In this document: one piece after another, positions 6,487-16,040 of the stretch
How the letters are laid out: every line of letters starts with the position of its first letter
Position numbering within the stretch: position 1 is the stretch's first letter
Assembly (NCBI RefSeq): GCF_002135335.1
Contig: NZ_NEGC01000003.1
Span: forward strand, 1 to 64,000
Direction of reading: 5' to 3'
DNA length: 64,000 nt
DNA from: Acinetobacter sp. ANC 4470
GTDB lineage: Bacteria > Pseudomonadota > Gammaproteobacteria > Pseudomonadales > Moraxellaceae
Notes under the pieces: model-generated
Databases searched by the model: none
What the model saw: the letters and a program-made list of their open reading frames with translations, nothing else
Told to the model about the DNA's origin: nothing
Translations under genes and position numbers: made by a program

Positions 6487-7551
6487 TTAATCTCTGTATA
6501 ACGGTTCTGGTAATTTTTTTAAAATTTCACCAGCGCCCGTATATGAGGGTAAACCTAGTAAATTTTCTTTTTCACTATGAGTCGGATCTGGAAATGAGAA
6601 CTTATCTAAATCTTTTTCCGTTGCTATAAAAAATAATCGTCTTCTTTTTTGTGGCGTCCCATAATCACATGCAAATAGTTCCGCATGTTTAATGCTGTAA
6701 CCAATATCATTAAATGATTTATAAATTTCATCTAACATATTGGCTTTCTTTACTTGAGCTAGACCGTAGACATTTTCCATCACGACAATTTTAGGTCGAA
6801 GTTGATCAATAATACGAATAAAATCTCTATATAACGTGCCAAGAGGATCATCGGTTGCTTTCTGTTTACCAGCTACGCTAAATGGTTGGCAAGGTGGGCC
6901 GCCAACAATAATGTCAGGCTTTCCATTTACAGCTTCTATAATTTGCTGTGGTGAAATGGTCCTAATATCCTGACGTATAAAATTCCAAGAAGGTCTATTT
7001 TTGTTGATAGTCTTTTCAGCGAAACACTCAATATCATTTGAAAATTTTGTTTCAAAAATGACTTTTGAATCTGTTGCATTTTCAAATCCTAAGTCTAATC
7101 CGCCTGCTCCAGTAAAAAAAGAAGCAATTTTTTTTGTTCCAATGTCTTCAAGAGCTTTAAAGTAATTTGAGACTTCTTTAGCGATAGCTGTAGCTAATTT
7201 AATAGGTACAGCATTTCCGATTTGTTTATGAACTTCTCCTAATGTTCCTAGAAATTCATAGTTTAAGGGGAAATCTTGGAGAGTGGCCGCTTCTCTAGGA
7301 GTAACATATCTATTTTCAATCGGATGAACGAACTTATTAAAGATATGTGCCGTAACCGTTAACGATGGTTTTTTATCTTCCAAGCGGATTAAACGCATGT
7401 TAGGACCACCGGTTTTTTTTTCACCAGTTCTAATGAAACTTTTGTGTTGAAGATGGGATGGAAGATCTCCCATCTTTCCACCAGGGGGAAGGTGTTCCAG
7501 CCTTTCTAACACTATACCTTTACAGATTTTAGCTTGATGGTTAGGAAGCAC
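6487..7551 (-). CDS. Circularly permuted DNA (cytosine-5) methyltransferase
   Basis: It methylates cytosine in a recognition site to protect DNA from the partner nuclease. All C5-methyltransferase motifs are present but rotated. Motif IX (RYVTPREAATLQDFP, 81-95) and X (HKQIGNAVP, 108-116) come first, then motif I (FFTGAGGLDLGFE, 145-157), IV with the catalytic Cys (GGPPCQPFS, Cys221), VI (MENV, 258-261) and VIII (QKRRR, 301-305). The usual order is I-VIII, target domain, IX-X. Rotation of this type is known from M.BssHII. The start is GTG at 7551, one base after the upstream stop, and the protein opens with an NHQAK motif normally internal to the family, so this start is firm. 354 residues. 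Confidence 0.93.
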   Translation of the reverse strand: MLPNHQAKICKGIVLERLEHLPPGGKMGDLPSHLQHKSFIRTGEKKTGGPNMRLIRLEDKKPSLTVTAHIFNKFVHPIENRYVTPREAATLQDFPLNYEFLGTLGEVHKQIGNAVPIKLATAIAKEVSNYFKALEDIGTKKIASFFTGAGGLDLGFENATDSKVIFETKFSNDIECFAEKTINKNRPSWNFIRQDIRTISPQQIIEAVNGKPDIIVGGPPCQPFSVAGKQKATDDPLGTLYRDFIRIIDQLRPKIVVMENVYGLAQVKKANMLDEIYKSFNDIGYSIKHAELFACDYGTPQKRRRLFFIATEKDLDKFSFPDPTHSEKENLLGLPSYTGAGEILKKLPEPLYRD

Positions 7552-7552
7552 G

Positions 7553-8656
7553 TTAAATCTCTAAATTTCGTAAAGTCGAATAGTCTAACGTAATGATATA
7601 GTCAAAAACATATCTTAACTTTTCTTTGGATATATACTCACCAACTTCAGAATTAATACACATATCTTTTTGATCACCCCACATCAGAGGGATTAAATCA
7701 TCAATATATTCGCGCTCGTGTCTATATGCTGGGAGGTTGGAAATAATTGCCGTTTTGACATTATTCTCATGTCTATGATTAGACCCAATTTTTAGTGTTT
7801 GATAGATACCTTTTTTAATATCATCAGTTCTATCAAGCCCTGCACTAGTTTTTGAATCACTAATAACTTCTTTTTTTGGCCAACCAAATTCTGTTTTTGC
7901 GATTTGAGGTGGTGCCCCACAGGCATTTACTAAATAGAAAATTGGGTCAGATTTATCTTTTGATTTATATAAGTCTCTAGCTCTTTTCCAATGATCGAAA
8001 CCTGCATACATTAGCTTCTTATTATCAATATTATCAACAAATTCAAGTAAACCATGAAATGGCCAAAGGTGCGAATGTACTTTACCTAAAGGGATACTTA
8101 TATGCTCATTGATATATAAAGCAGAGTCACATTCTTGTAATTGAGAATGTGTAATTTCCAATTTTTCGTGGTCTTCTATATCCGAGAAAGGAGTCTGTAC
8201 TAATAATGGAAAAGTTATCAAAGGAGCACTTTTAACCTCAGCGTAAATTAATTCACCTGATTTAAGATGAATAATTGCATCTGCATAGTTTGTCCCCCCA
8301 ATTACTTGCACTTGATCAAATTCTGTAAATTTTGATGAGATGAACTTTAATATTAACTCACTACTTAACTTACCTAATGCACCTGAAGATGGTTTTGCTG
8401 CTTTTTGATATCGCCAAATTTTATGAGCATAACATTTAGCGCATAAGTTAATAAAACCTAAGTGGGCATTATAGTGACTATCTCCAGAAGTACATACCTC
8501 TAAACTATTACCTAAATTATTTGTTGAATCTATGTATGCTAGTGACATAACAACATCAAATAAAAATGGTAATAAATCTTTATCTTCTAGAGTTTTACTC
8601 TGTAAGATTTTATCTAAAGTATCTTTCCATGGATAATCTATTAAAGGTTCTTTCAT
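7553..8656 (-). CDS. Predicted type II restriction endonuclease (PD-(D/E)XK type)
   Basis: This 367-residue protein sits directly before the methyltransferase, with 1 base between stop and next start. Residues 121-145 contain D126 in ADAIIHL and E140-V-K142 in YAEVKSAP, the spacing of a PD-(D/E)XK nuclease core. A CAKC pair lies at 72-75. I do not recognise the exact family; pairing with a permuted C5 methyltransferase suggests a type II enzyme, perhaps BssHII-like. The nuclease gene is transcribed before the methyltransferase and no controller gene is seen. ATG at 8656 with a weak ribosome-binding site. Confidence 0.7.
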   Translation of the reverse strand: MKEPLIDYPWKDTLDKILQSKTLEDKDLLPFLFDVVMSLAYIDSTNNLGNSLEVCTSGDSHYNAHLGFINLCAKCYAHKIWRYQKAAKPSSGALGKLSSELILKFISSKFTEFDQVQVIGGTNYADAIIHLKSGELIYAEVKSAPLITFPLLVQTPFSDIEDHEKLEITHSQLQECDSALYINEHISIPLGKVHSHLWPFHGLLEFVDNIDNKKLMYAGFDHWKRARDLYKSKDKSDPIFYLVNACGAPPQIAKTEFGWPKKEVISDSKTSAGLDRTDDIKKGIYQTLKIGSNHRHENNVKTAIISNLPAYRHEREYIDDLIPLMWGDQKDMCINSEVGEYISKEKLRYVFDYIITLDYSTLRNLEI

Positions 8657-8720
8657 TTTGCAAATAATTCAAAAGTTTATAAGCTATTATGCTTGGATTT
8701 AAATGTTTATCAAAGATAAT

Positions 8721-8751
8721 AAAAAAGCCCAACATCCTGTTGGGCTTTTTT
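8721..8751. terminator. Bidirectional terminator upstream of the RM operon
   Basis: GCCCAACA (8727-8734) pairs with TGTTGGGC (8738-8745) around TCC, flanked by six A before and a T-run after. It would block transcription into or out of the restriction operon from either direction. Confidence 0.8.
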
Positions 8752-8756
8752 ACATA

Positions 8757-8930
8757 TTTGATGCGTTGGTATAACTCCTGTCGTACCTCACATTCCCTGT
8801 ATCTGATCTTATTATTCTTATCTGGAGCATCCTGCTCTCTATGTCCTCATGATAGGAAATAAGCGTGAGGTCGTATAGCCGCAAAGGGCTTGAATCCATG
8901 TGCGCCTAAGCGTACAAAACTGTTTAAATT
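8757..8930. other. Unassigned structured segment with a possible nic-like core
   Basis: No gene is present, but the segment is rich in complementary arms. ACCTCAC (8785-8791) pairs with GTGAGGT (8865-8871); TTCC (8793-8796) with GGAA (8855-8858); TATC with GATA (8800-8803 and 8851-8854); GAGC with GCTC around ATCCT (8825-8837); AGCC with GGCT (8877-8890); GTGCGC with GCGTAC (8900-8915 region). The words CATCCTGC and GTGCGCCTAA recall relaxase nic regions, so an oriT is possible. A structured RNA is the alternative. It directly precedes repeat copy 2. Confidence 0.4.
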
Positions 8931-9059
8931 TTACCCCAAGGGTTATCCGCAGAAATTGGGGATAATTTGAGCAGTGGATGAGTTGATAATGTACAACAAT
9001 GTGCTATTTTGATTAAATATTGATCAATTTTATTGGCAATATATTCCAGAGTTGTACAT

Positions 9060-9093
9060 AAAAAAGCCGACTTGTTTCCGAGTCGGTTTTTTT
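9060..9093. terminator. Hairpin terminator in repeat copy 2
   Basis: Counterpart of the hairpin at 126-159. GCCGACT pairs with AGTCGGT through one G-T wobble, followed by a T-run. It lies downstream of the minus-strand gene 9228-9581 and probably ends its transcript. Confidence 0.65.
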
Positions 9094-9154
9094 ATGGTTT
9101 TTTGAATTTTTAAAATGAGTTAAGTAATTGAAATAATTAACTTAAATGAAACGC

Positions 9155-9182
9155 GTTTCGTATAACGCCCATTATGTTAAAT
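9155..9182 (+). other. pdif site E (C|D orientation)
   Basis: XerC half GTTTCGTATAA (9155-9165), spacer CGCCCA, XerD half TTATGTTAAAT (9172-9182). It differs from site A by a single spacer base. It forms the left border of the module carrying the 9228-9581 gene. Confidence 0.9.
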
Positions 9183-9227
9183 GGAAGATTAATAAGTATG
9201 TTTTATTGTTGTGTGCATGATCCAATT

Positions 9228-9581
9228 TTAGTTCGATGAATTAAGTAGCTCATATAATCCTATCTCAGAGGGATCATTTAGTATGAATGTATCTTTTTGA
9301 GTTCTATAAGTTAATTCAAACTGTCCTTTTTCTTCGTCAATAATTCGAACACCATCTAATACTGAAAAAACACCAAATAAGACATCATGAGCAACTAACT
9401 CCATTATGGTATTAACTTTACTAGTATTTTCTTCTGATAAGCCATTATACCATTCAGATAAATTTTTCATCTTGGGAGAAACACTTCTACCAGGTGGGTT
9501 TTTTAACCGAGAAATAACACCCTCGATTCCGGCATCTCGAACATAGAGCCTAAGTGCATCAACAAACTCAGCGTTATCCAT
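9228..9581 (-). CDS. Uncharacterised 117-residue protein, cargo of a pdif module
   Basis: The ATG at 9581 has a good AAGGA site about 8 bases upstream. The product is soluble and acidic, with recognisable stretches FVDALRLYVRDA, PPGRSVSP, SEWYNGLS and FGVFSVLDGVRI. I recall this pattern from a widespread small-protein family of unknown function, often annotated only as hypothetical. No catalytic motif is evident. It is alone between sites E and F, so it is likely accessory (immunity or anti-phage type) but this is inference. Confidence 0.75.
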   Translation of the reverse strand: MDNAEFVDALRLYVRDAGIEGVISRLKNPPGRSVSPKMKNLSEWYNGLSEENTSKVNTIMELVAHDVLFGVFSVLDGVRIIDEEKGQFELTYRTQKDTFILNDPSEIGLYELLNSSN

Positions 9582-9639
9582 TATTAGTTCCTTAATTTGA
9601 TAATAGATGCTACTACATCATTTTATTTACTTTTTCTAA

Positions 9640-9667
9640 AATTAACATAATACACCTTATACGAAAT
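9640..9667 (-). other. pdif site F (D|C orientation) at the plasmid-chromosome boundary
   Basis: XerD half AATTAACATAA (9640-9650), spacer TACACC, XerC half TTATACGAAAT (9657-9667) on the plus strand. It is identical in spacer to site B. Everything left of it looks plasmid-borne; everything right looks chromosomal. It is therefore the probable right recombination end of the inserted element. Confidence 0.9.
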
Positions 9668-9915
9668 GCTCCTTTTATTTTTATATAAATCAATCACTTA
9701 AGTATTTAATCAAAATCCAACCCTCACCAATTGGGCTTTTTACGTGAATAGTCGTGTTCCATGCTTATTATTTAACCATTATTTCAGAAAGTCGATAAGC
9801 TAACATTTATAATGAGTTATCGTCTATTTCATACTCTCAAAGAAAAAACCTTTCAACATAGCCACCACGCCCTAAATTTTGTAGAATACCCCCTTTACTC
9901 CCATGGTTCTGTTTT
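9668..9915. other. Intergenic junction region before nudJ
   Basis: About 250 bases with no gene, tRNA or clear terminator. The pdif site F is on its left and nudJ on its right. In E. coli the gene before nudJ is rluE; no trace of it is visible here, so either it lies on the other side of the insertion or it is absent. Confidence 0.6.
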
Positions 9916-10401
9916 ATGACCGCTTGGACAGCTCACGTTACCGTAGCCACAGTTGTTGAAAAAGACGGAAAATTCCTGTTTGTTGAAGAACATACTGAAG
10001 GTGTTACGCATACTGTATTCAATCAGCCTGCGGGTCATGTTGAATGTGGTGAAACGCTTATTCAAGCCGCAATTCGCGAGACCATGGAAGAAACTGGCTA
10101 TAATGTCGAAATTGAATCATTGCTCGGTATATACACCTATACACCGCCAATGTTCTCCGATCGTACTTACTATCGTTTTTGCTTTTTAGCCCGTGATGTT
10201 GAACATTATCCTGATGCTAAACTGGATACCGATATTGTTGGTGCGGTGTGGATGACTGTAGATGAGCTGATTGAATCTGCACGAGCACGTAGTCCCCTAG
10301 TGACTAAAGCCGTAAAAGATGCTTTATCTGGTCAAAAATATCCTTTATCGCTCGTTTATGAGCACCAAAACTCTCCTTTAATTTCAAATTTGGATGCCTA
10401 A
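9916..10401 (+). CDS. nudJ: Nudix hydrolase NudJ (phosphatase/pyrophosphohydrolase)
   Basis: A 161-residue Nudix protein with the full Nudix box [20 protein letters not shown] (about 41-60). It hydrolyses nucleoside di- or triphosphates; the E. coli homologue acts on HMP-pyrophosphate and nucleotides. It is first in the conserved nudJ-mnmA-hflD-purB order. Its stop lies 4 bases before the preferred mnmA start, giving translational coupling. Confidence 0.9.
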   Translation: MTAWTAHVTVATVVEKDGKFLFVEEHTEGVTHTVFNQPAGHVECGETLIQAAIRETMEETGYNVEIESLLGIYTYTPPMFSDRTYYRFCFLARDVEHYPDAKLDTDIVGAVWMTVDELIESARARSPLVTKAVKDALSGQKYPLSLVYEHQNSPLISNLDA

Positions 10402-10405
10402 TCCT

Positions 10406-11539
10406 ATGCAACAACGTGTCATCGTCGGTATGTCTGGTGGTGTAGATTCTTCTGTTTCTGCAGCACTTCTTCTTCAACAAGGTTATCAAGTTGAAGGACT
10501 TTTCATGAAAAACTGGGAAGAAGATGATGGCACGGAATATTGCACGGCAATGGATGACCTTGCCGATGCACAAGCTGTGTGTGACAAAATTGGCATCAAA
10601 CTCCATACTGCTAACTTTGCAATGGAATATTGGGATCGTGTATTCGAGCACTTTTTGGCTGAATATGCTGCGGGTCGCACCCCAAACCCTGACATTTTAT
10701 GTAATAAAGAAATTAAATTTCGTGCTTTCATCGACCATGCCATGAACTTAGGTGCAGACTTTATTGCAACAGGTCACTATGCGCGTCGCGGTGAAACCAT
10801 GACCAATTCTAAAGGTGATGAATATGCACCTTTATTACGTGGTGTGGACAGCAATAAAGACCAAACTTATTTTTTGCATGCTGTACATGGGCGTGAAATT
10901 AACAAAACGTTGTTTCCTGTCGGTGAAATTGAAAAACCTGAAGTACGTCGTATTGCAGAAGAACTCGATTTAGCAACAGCCAAGAAAAAAGATTCAACCG
11001 GTATTTGCTTTATTGGCGAACGTCGCTTTAATGACTTCTTAAAACAATACTTACCTGCACAATCTGGAAAAATTCTACTCGATACGGGTAAAGAGGTTGG
11101 TGAACATCACGGCTTAATGTACTATACGCTCGGTCAACGTGGTGGCATTGGTTTAGGCGGCTTAAAAGGCGAGTCTGAAGGTGCATGGTTTGTTCTTTAT
11201 AAAGATATTGAAAACAACCGCCTCGTGATTGGTCAAGGTCATGAACATCCACTCATGCAAAGTACAGTGCTTTGGAGTGAAGCAATTGACTGGGTGGCTG
11301 GCGAACAAGAGATTCCTGAGTCAGGTTTCCGTTGTACTGCTAAAACGCGTTATCGCCAACCTGACCAAGCCTGTGTAATATTTAAAGACCCGAATTCACC
11401 CAATGGTGTACGGGTTGAATTTGATGAGCCGCAACGTGCGGTGACTCCTGGACAAAGTGTAGTGTTCTACGCAAATGAAGTTTGTTTAGGTGGTGGTGTG
11501 ATTCATCATACCAATGCGCCAAAACCTGATTTTATTTAA
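10406..11539 (+). CDS. mnmA: tRNA-specific 2-thiouridylase MnmA
   Basis: It thiolates U34 of tRNA-Lys, -Glu and -Gln using sulfur delivered by the Tus relay. The PP-loop [15 protein letters not shown] is at the N-terminus. The catalytic Cys pair lies in [12 protein letters not shown] and [12 protein letters not shown]. The C-terminal beta-barrel is complete. The ATG at 10406 gives 377 residues, the family's usual start ([12 protein letters not shown]); an ATG at 10394 would overlap nudJ by 8 bases. It is followed 15 bases later by hflD with an AAGGAAG site. Confidence 0.96.
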   Translation: MQQRVIVGMSGGVDSSVSAALLLQQGYQVEGLFMKNWEEDDGTEYCTAMDDLADAQAVCDKIGIKLHTANFAMEYWDRVFEHFLAEYAAGRTPNPDILCNKEIKFRAFIDHAMNLGADFIATGHYARRGETMTNSKGDEYAPLLRGVDSNKDQTYFLHAVHGREINKTLFPVGEIEKPEVRRIAEELDLATAKKKDSTGICFIGERRFNDFLKQYLPAQSGKILLDTGKEVGEHHGLMYYTLGQRGGIGLGGLKGESEGAWFVLYKDIENNRLVIGQGHEHPLMQSTVLWSEAIDWVAGEQEIPESGFRCTAKTRYRQPDQACVIFKDPNSPNGVRVEFDEPQRAVTPGQSVVFYANEVCLGGGVIHHTNAPKPDFI

Positions 11540-11554
11540 AAGGAAGCGATAGGC

Positions 11555-12286
11555 ATGGCTGAGTTACCCTTTCAACAGCCTCAAACTTTGAATGTTCGCC
11601 AAAATAGAGCTTTGGCATTAGCAGCTGTGTTTCAATCGACACAGCTGACGCATATGACTGCCATGTCGGGGCAGCAAAATGTCGGTGAAAGTGGTAGTTT
11701 CTACTTAGAAAAACTCATCAAAGCCAGCCTCAATATTCGTCCAAGTGCCAATGAATCCTGTCAAACACTGTATTTTTTCAATCAACTTGCCGATCTTTCT
11801 TTAGGCTTAAAAACGCTAGAAAACAGTATTACCCAGCCATTTAATACGTCGCCTAAGTCTCGTTTACCTAAACTTTCTAATACCAAATTGCCGATGAGCT
11901 ATGCCATGGCACTGTTGCAGTTAGAAAAGAAAGTCTATGGCAATCCTAAGTTCGTTGAGATTATTGAACAATCTCAACAGAAAATTTTGAAACAGCTGTC
12001 TTTCTTTGACAATAATTATCTGCATCCCAGTATTATTGCCAACCTTGCCCAAACCTATATTGAAACTGCGGGACAAATTAGTCCACGCATTATGGTAAAA
12101 GGCAGTGCAGAAGCCTTTAAAGATGCTTCTCACACCAATCGTATTCGCGCTTCCCTGTTTACTGGCTTACAAATGGCGCATTTATGGCGTCAGTTGGGTG
12201 GCAGTTCATGGGGCATGATTTTCAGTAAGCGTAAGCTGCTCCAAGATATCCAAGATCTTGCTCGTTTACAGTATCAGGTGGTTTAA
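11555..12286 (+). CDS. hflD: High-frequency lysogenization protein HflD homologue
   Basis: A 243-residue helical protein matching HflD (YcfC): start region [19 protein letters not shown], then [20 protein letters not shown] and C-terminal [20 protein letters not shown]. In E. coli HflD binds lambda CII and is peripheral to the inner membrane. Its conserved place between mnmA and purB supports the call. Slightly longer than the E. coli protein at the N-terminus. Confidence 0.9.
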   Translation: MAELPFQQPQTLNVRQNRALALAAVFQSTQLTHMTAMSGQQNVGESGSFYLEKLIKASLNIRPSANESCQTLYFFNQLADLSLGLKTLENSITQPFNTSPKSRLPKLSNTKLPMSYAMALLQLEKKVYGNPKFVEIIEQSQQKILKQLSFFDNNYLHPSIIANLAQTYIETAGQISPRIMVKGSAEAFKDASHTNRIRASLFTGLQMAHLWRQLGGSSWGMIFSKRKLLQDIQDLARLQYQVV

Positions 12287-12331
12287 CTGATGCTGTGCGA
12301 GTTTTGTTTTACGTTTAATTCCAAAGTTTAA

Positions 12332-13729
<1,398 letters not shown>

Positions 13730-13744
13730 TTAAATTTTAATATC

Positions 13745-13772
13745 AAAAAGCGAAGCTTCGGCTTCGCTTTTT
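13745..13772. terminator. Terminator after purB
   Basis: AAAAAGCGAAGC (13745-13756) pairs with GCTTCGCTTTTT (13761-13772) around the TTCG tetraloop. Strong bidirectional intrinsic terminator 16 bases after the purB stop. Confidence 0.9.
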
Positions 13773-13810
13773 CATTATAATTCCAATACTTTATAGTCGA
13801 AAAAAATAAA

Positions 13811-14443
13811 ATGATTGAATATCAATTCAGCTTAAAACACTGGCTTCTTTTAGGTTTTTTAGCCATTGCAATTATTATTGCAAGTATTCAACCATTAGAA
13901 TTACCCTCTTATATACTGCATCAGATTGGTACAGTATTTATGCTAATTGTCCTGTTTATTTGTTTTAAAAAAATTGGGCTAAGTTATTACAGTTTTTTCC
14001 TCTATATTTTATTTTTACTCATTCATATTCTTGGCGCACATTATCTCTATTCTTATGTACCCTATAATGAATGGTTCATGCAATATTTTAACTTTGATAT
14101 AAATGAAGCTTTTGGCTGGTCACGCAATATGTACGACCGTTTAGTTCATATTGCTTATGGTTTATTGCTGTATCCTTTTTTCTACCGCTTATTTCAAGTT
14201 TGGCTTCCCACCCTAAAACCATGGGTTTTATTTCTGCTTATTATTCAATTTGTCATGGCAAGCAGCCTCGTATATGAATGGATTGAATGGTGGATTGCAA
14301 TGCGTTTATCTCCTGAAGAAGCAGAAAACTATAATGGACAACAAGGAGATATCTGGGATGCTCATCAAGATATGCTGCTGGCGACTATTGGCGCAATCAT
14401 TACTGGCCTGATCTGCTTAATTAAAGTTTCCAAACATCGCTAA
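13811..14443 (+). CDS. yjdF: DUF2238 (YjdF-type) membrane protein
   Basis: A 210-residue polytopic inner-membrane protein with six predicted helices. Family marks are LGAHYLYSYVPYNEWF, NMYDRLVHIAYGL, EWIEWWIA and GDIWDAHQDM, which resemble the E. coli YjdF/DUF2238 pattern with conserved His and Asp residues facing the membrane. Function is unknown. It stands alone between the purB terminator and a minus-strand hypothetical gene. Confidence 0.85.
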   Translation: MIEYQFSLKHWLLLGFLAIAIIIASIQPLELPSYILHQIGTVFMLIVLFICFKKIGLSYYSFFLYILFLLIHILGAHYLYSYVPYNEWFMQYFNFDINEAFGWSRNMYDRLVHIAYGLLLYPFFYRLFQVWLPTLKPWVLFLLIIQFVMASSLVYEWIEWWIAMRLSPEEAENYNGQQGDIWDAHQDMLLATIGAIITGLICLIKVSKHR

Positions 14444-14475
14444 TCCCTAAATAACGAAGCTGCTACATCGATTGT

Positions 14476-14733
14476 TTATTGCTGAATCGAGGTCGGCTCA
14501 ATCCATTTTAAAATTATCGATTCGGATAACTGTGAGTTTTTCTGACGATCATGAAATTCAAAACAAACATGATCGTCTTTATTCTTACGCACCAAACTTT
14601 CAACAAATCTAAAATGGCGGAAATATTTAGAATCATCTAGTTGTAGTGTAATTCGTTCAAAAGTCTTCCGACTATGCCGCCCCCAAGACAATAAGAAACC
14701 TTGCCATTTTATAGATAAACAATCATGAAACAA
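14476..14733 (-). CDS. Small hypothetical protein
   Basis: An 85-residue basic, His- and Arg-rich open frame (contains WQGFLLSWGRHSRKTFERI and HVCFEFHDRQ). No known domain or membrane segment. It fills the gap between yjdF and sohB with no conflicting gene and has a reading frame free of rare features, but no strong ribosome-binding site. It may be a genuine Acinetobacter-specific gene; support is moderate. Confidence 0.4.
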   Translation of the reverse strand: MFHDCLSIKWQGFLLSWGRHSRKTFERITLQLDDSKYFRHFRFVESLVRKNKDDHVCFEFHDRQKNSQLSESIILKWIEPTSIQQ

Positions 14734-14810
14734 TATTAGTATAACTCTTTAATATGGCTACAAAAAAAGCATACCTAAGTATGCTTTAAAATCTTAATCA
14801 AACTTTATTA

Positions 14811-15773
14811 TTAAAGTTTCGGATCACGCATTTGCACTAAGCTTGAATTACTATTCGCTAAAGTTTCCATGATTTTATTCATGACTGCTGGCACTAAACC
14901 ATCTGCCATCTGTGCTGCTTGCAAACCTAACTTTTCACCTAAAGTCGGCTTACGACGTGTATCAATCACATAGACATCGTGCTGTGCCAACAAACTAAGC
15001 AAATATTCATCTGAGGTTTGTAGTTTATCCAGCAAGTTTAACTCAAGTGCATCTTTACCATACCAATGCTCCCCTGTAGCCACTTTCTCAACATTCAATT
15101 GTGGACGGTATTTTTCAATAAAGTGCTTAAATAATTCATGTGTTTGCTGTAACTCTTCTTCGAATTTTGCTTTACCTTCAGCCGTATTTTCACCAAACAT
15201 GGTTACAGTACGTTTAAATTGACCTGCGGTATATAACTCGAAATCGACATGATGTTCTTTCAACAAACGATTAAAATTGGGCACTTGTGCAACCACACCA
15301 ATTGAACCGACCACTGCAAATGGCGCAGAAACAATTTCATTGGCAATACATGCCATCATATAGCCACCGCTTGCCGCGACTTTATCCACACAAATGGTGA
15401 GGTTAAACCCAGCATCACGTAAACGTACCAGTTGTGCCGCAGCTAGACCATAACCATGTACCATACCACCCGGACTTTCCAAGCGAAGTACTACTCGATC
15501 ACGACCTGCTTTTGCTGTGGTTAAAATTAAGGTAATTTCTTCGCGTAAACTTTCCACCGCAGATGCCGCTGTGTCACCTTTAAAATCGAGGACATAAACT
15601 TTTTGATTATTCTTTTTACGTAAACGTGCTTCTTTTGAAAGCTGTTGAGTCAATTGTAATAGTTCAAATCTAGATGCTGTGGTTTGTGCAATTTTTTTTC
15701 GTTGTTCATTTACACGTGCATTTAAATGGCTGATTCGAATTTCAGCAGGTAATTTCGGGGTGTGAAATAGCAT
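14811..15773 (-). CDS. sohB: SohB-like S49 family peptidase lacking the membrane anchor
   Basis: A 320-residue member of the SppA/SohB serine peptidase family. The nucleophile Ser lies in DKVAASGGYMMAC (about 133-145) and the fold is shown by RLESPGGMVHGYG and APFAVVGSIGVVAQVP. E. coli SohB begins with a membrane segment and periplasmic location; this protein starts MLFHTPKLPAEIRI with no signal peptide or helix, so it may be cytoplasmic or peripherally bound. No upstream in-frame extension supplies an anchor. Its 3' end is close to the small hypothetical gene. Confidence 0.85.
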   Translation of the reverse strand: MLFHTPKLPAEIRISHLNARVNEQRKKIAQTTASRFELLQLTQQLSKEARLRKKNNQKVYVLDFKGDTAASAVESLREEITLILTTAKAGRDRVVLRLESPGGMVHGYGLAAAQLVRLRDAGFNLTICVDKVAASGGYMMACIANEIVSAPFAVVGSIGVVAQVPNFNRLLKEHHVDFELYTAGQFKRTVTMFGENTAEGKAKFEEELQQTHELFKHFIEKYRPQLNVEKVATGEHWYGKDALELNLLDKLQTSDEYLLSLLAQHDVYVIDTRRKPTLGEKLGLQAAQMADGLVPAVMNKIMETLANSNSSLVQMRDPKL

Positions 15774-16000
15774 ATAAAATAATTTCTCTAATTGTATTTA
15801 CAGTTAACCTTAACATGAGGTCAAAATATCAAAAATTCAATATGATTTTTGATCCAAATCATCTGATTTTTTATTCTGCTACTCTTATAAGCATTTTAGC
15901 CGTTATAAAGCCTCTTTTATGTCGCGAATTTCAACCCGATAAACAAAAATAAGCGATTTGAGAAGTATAAATCTAGTTCAATATATCTTTGATTAAAAAT

Positions 16001-16026
16001 AAAAAAGAGCCTAACGGCTCTTTTTT
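16001..16026. terminator. Terminator of the pst operon
   Basis: GAGCC (16007-16011) pairs with GGCTC (16016-16020), with six A before and six T after. It lies just past the pstB stop on the minus strand. Confidence 0.85.
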
Positions 16027-16040
16027 ATGCGGTCATTGGA

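Larger units (their letters stand above)
8935..9182. repeat. Direct repeat copy 2 (plasmid segment ending in a pdif site)
   Basis: Same length and layout as 1-248 (constant offset 8934), with scattered substitutions. The upstream CCCCAA/TTGGGG arms (8934-8939 and about 8956-8961), the DnaA-box-like TTATCCGCA, the terminator hairpin and the pdif core are kept. It precedes a different cargo gene from copy 1, so the repeat behaves as a fixed left frame for exchangeable cargo. Confidence 0.9.

Noticed and set aside
8668..8700. pdif-like words (TTTATAAGCTATTATG) upstream of the restriction gene
   Set aside because: The spacer would be 4 bases and the outer arms do not match; it is more likely promoter sequence.
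9668..9915. tRNA gene as integration target
   Set aside because: No cloverleaf or conserved T-loop words in either strand; the boundary is a pdif site instead.
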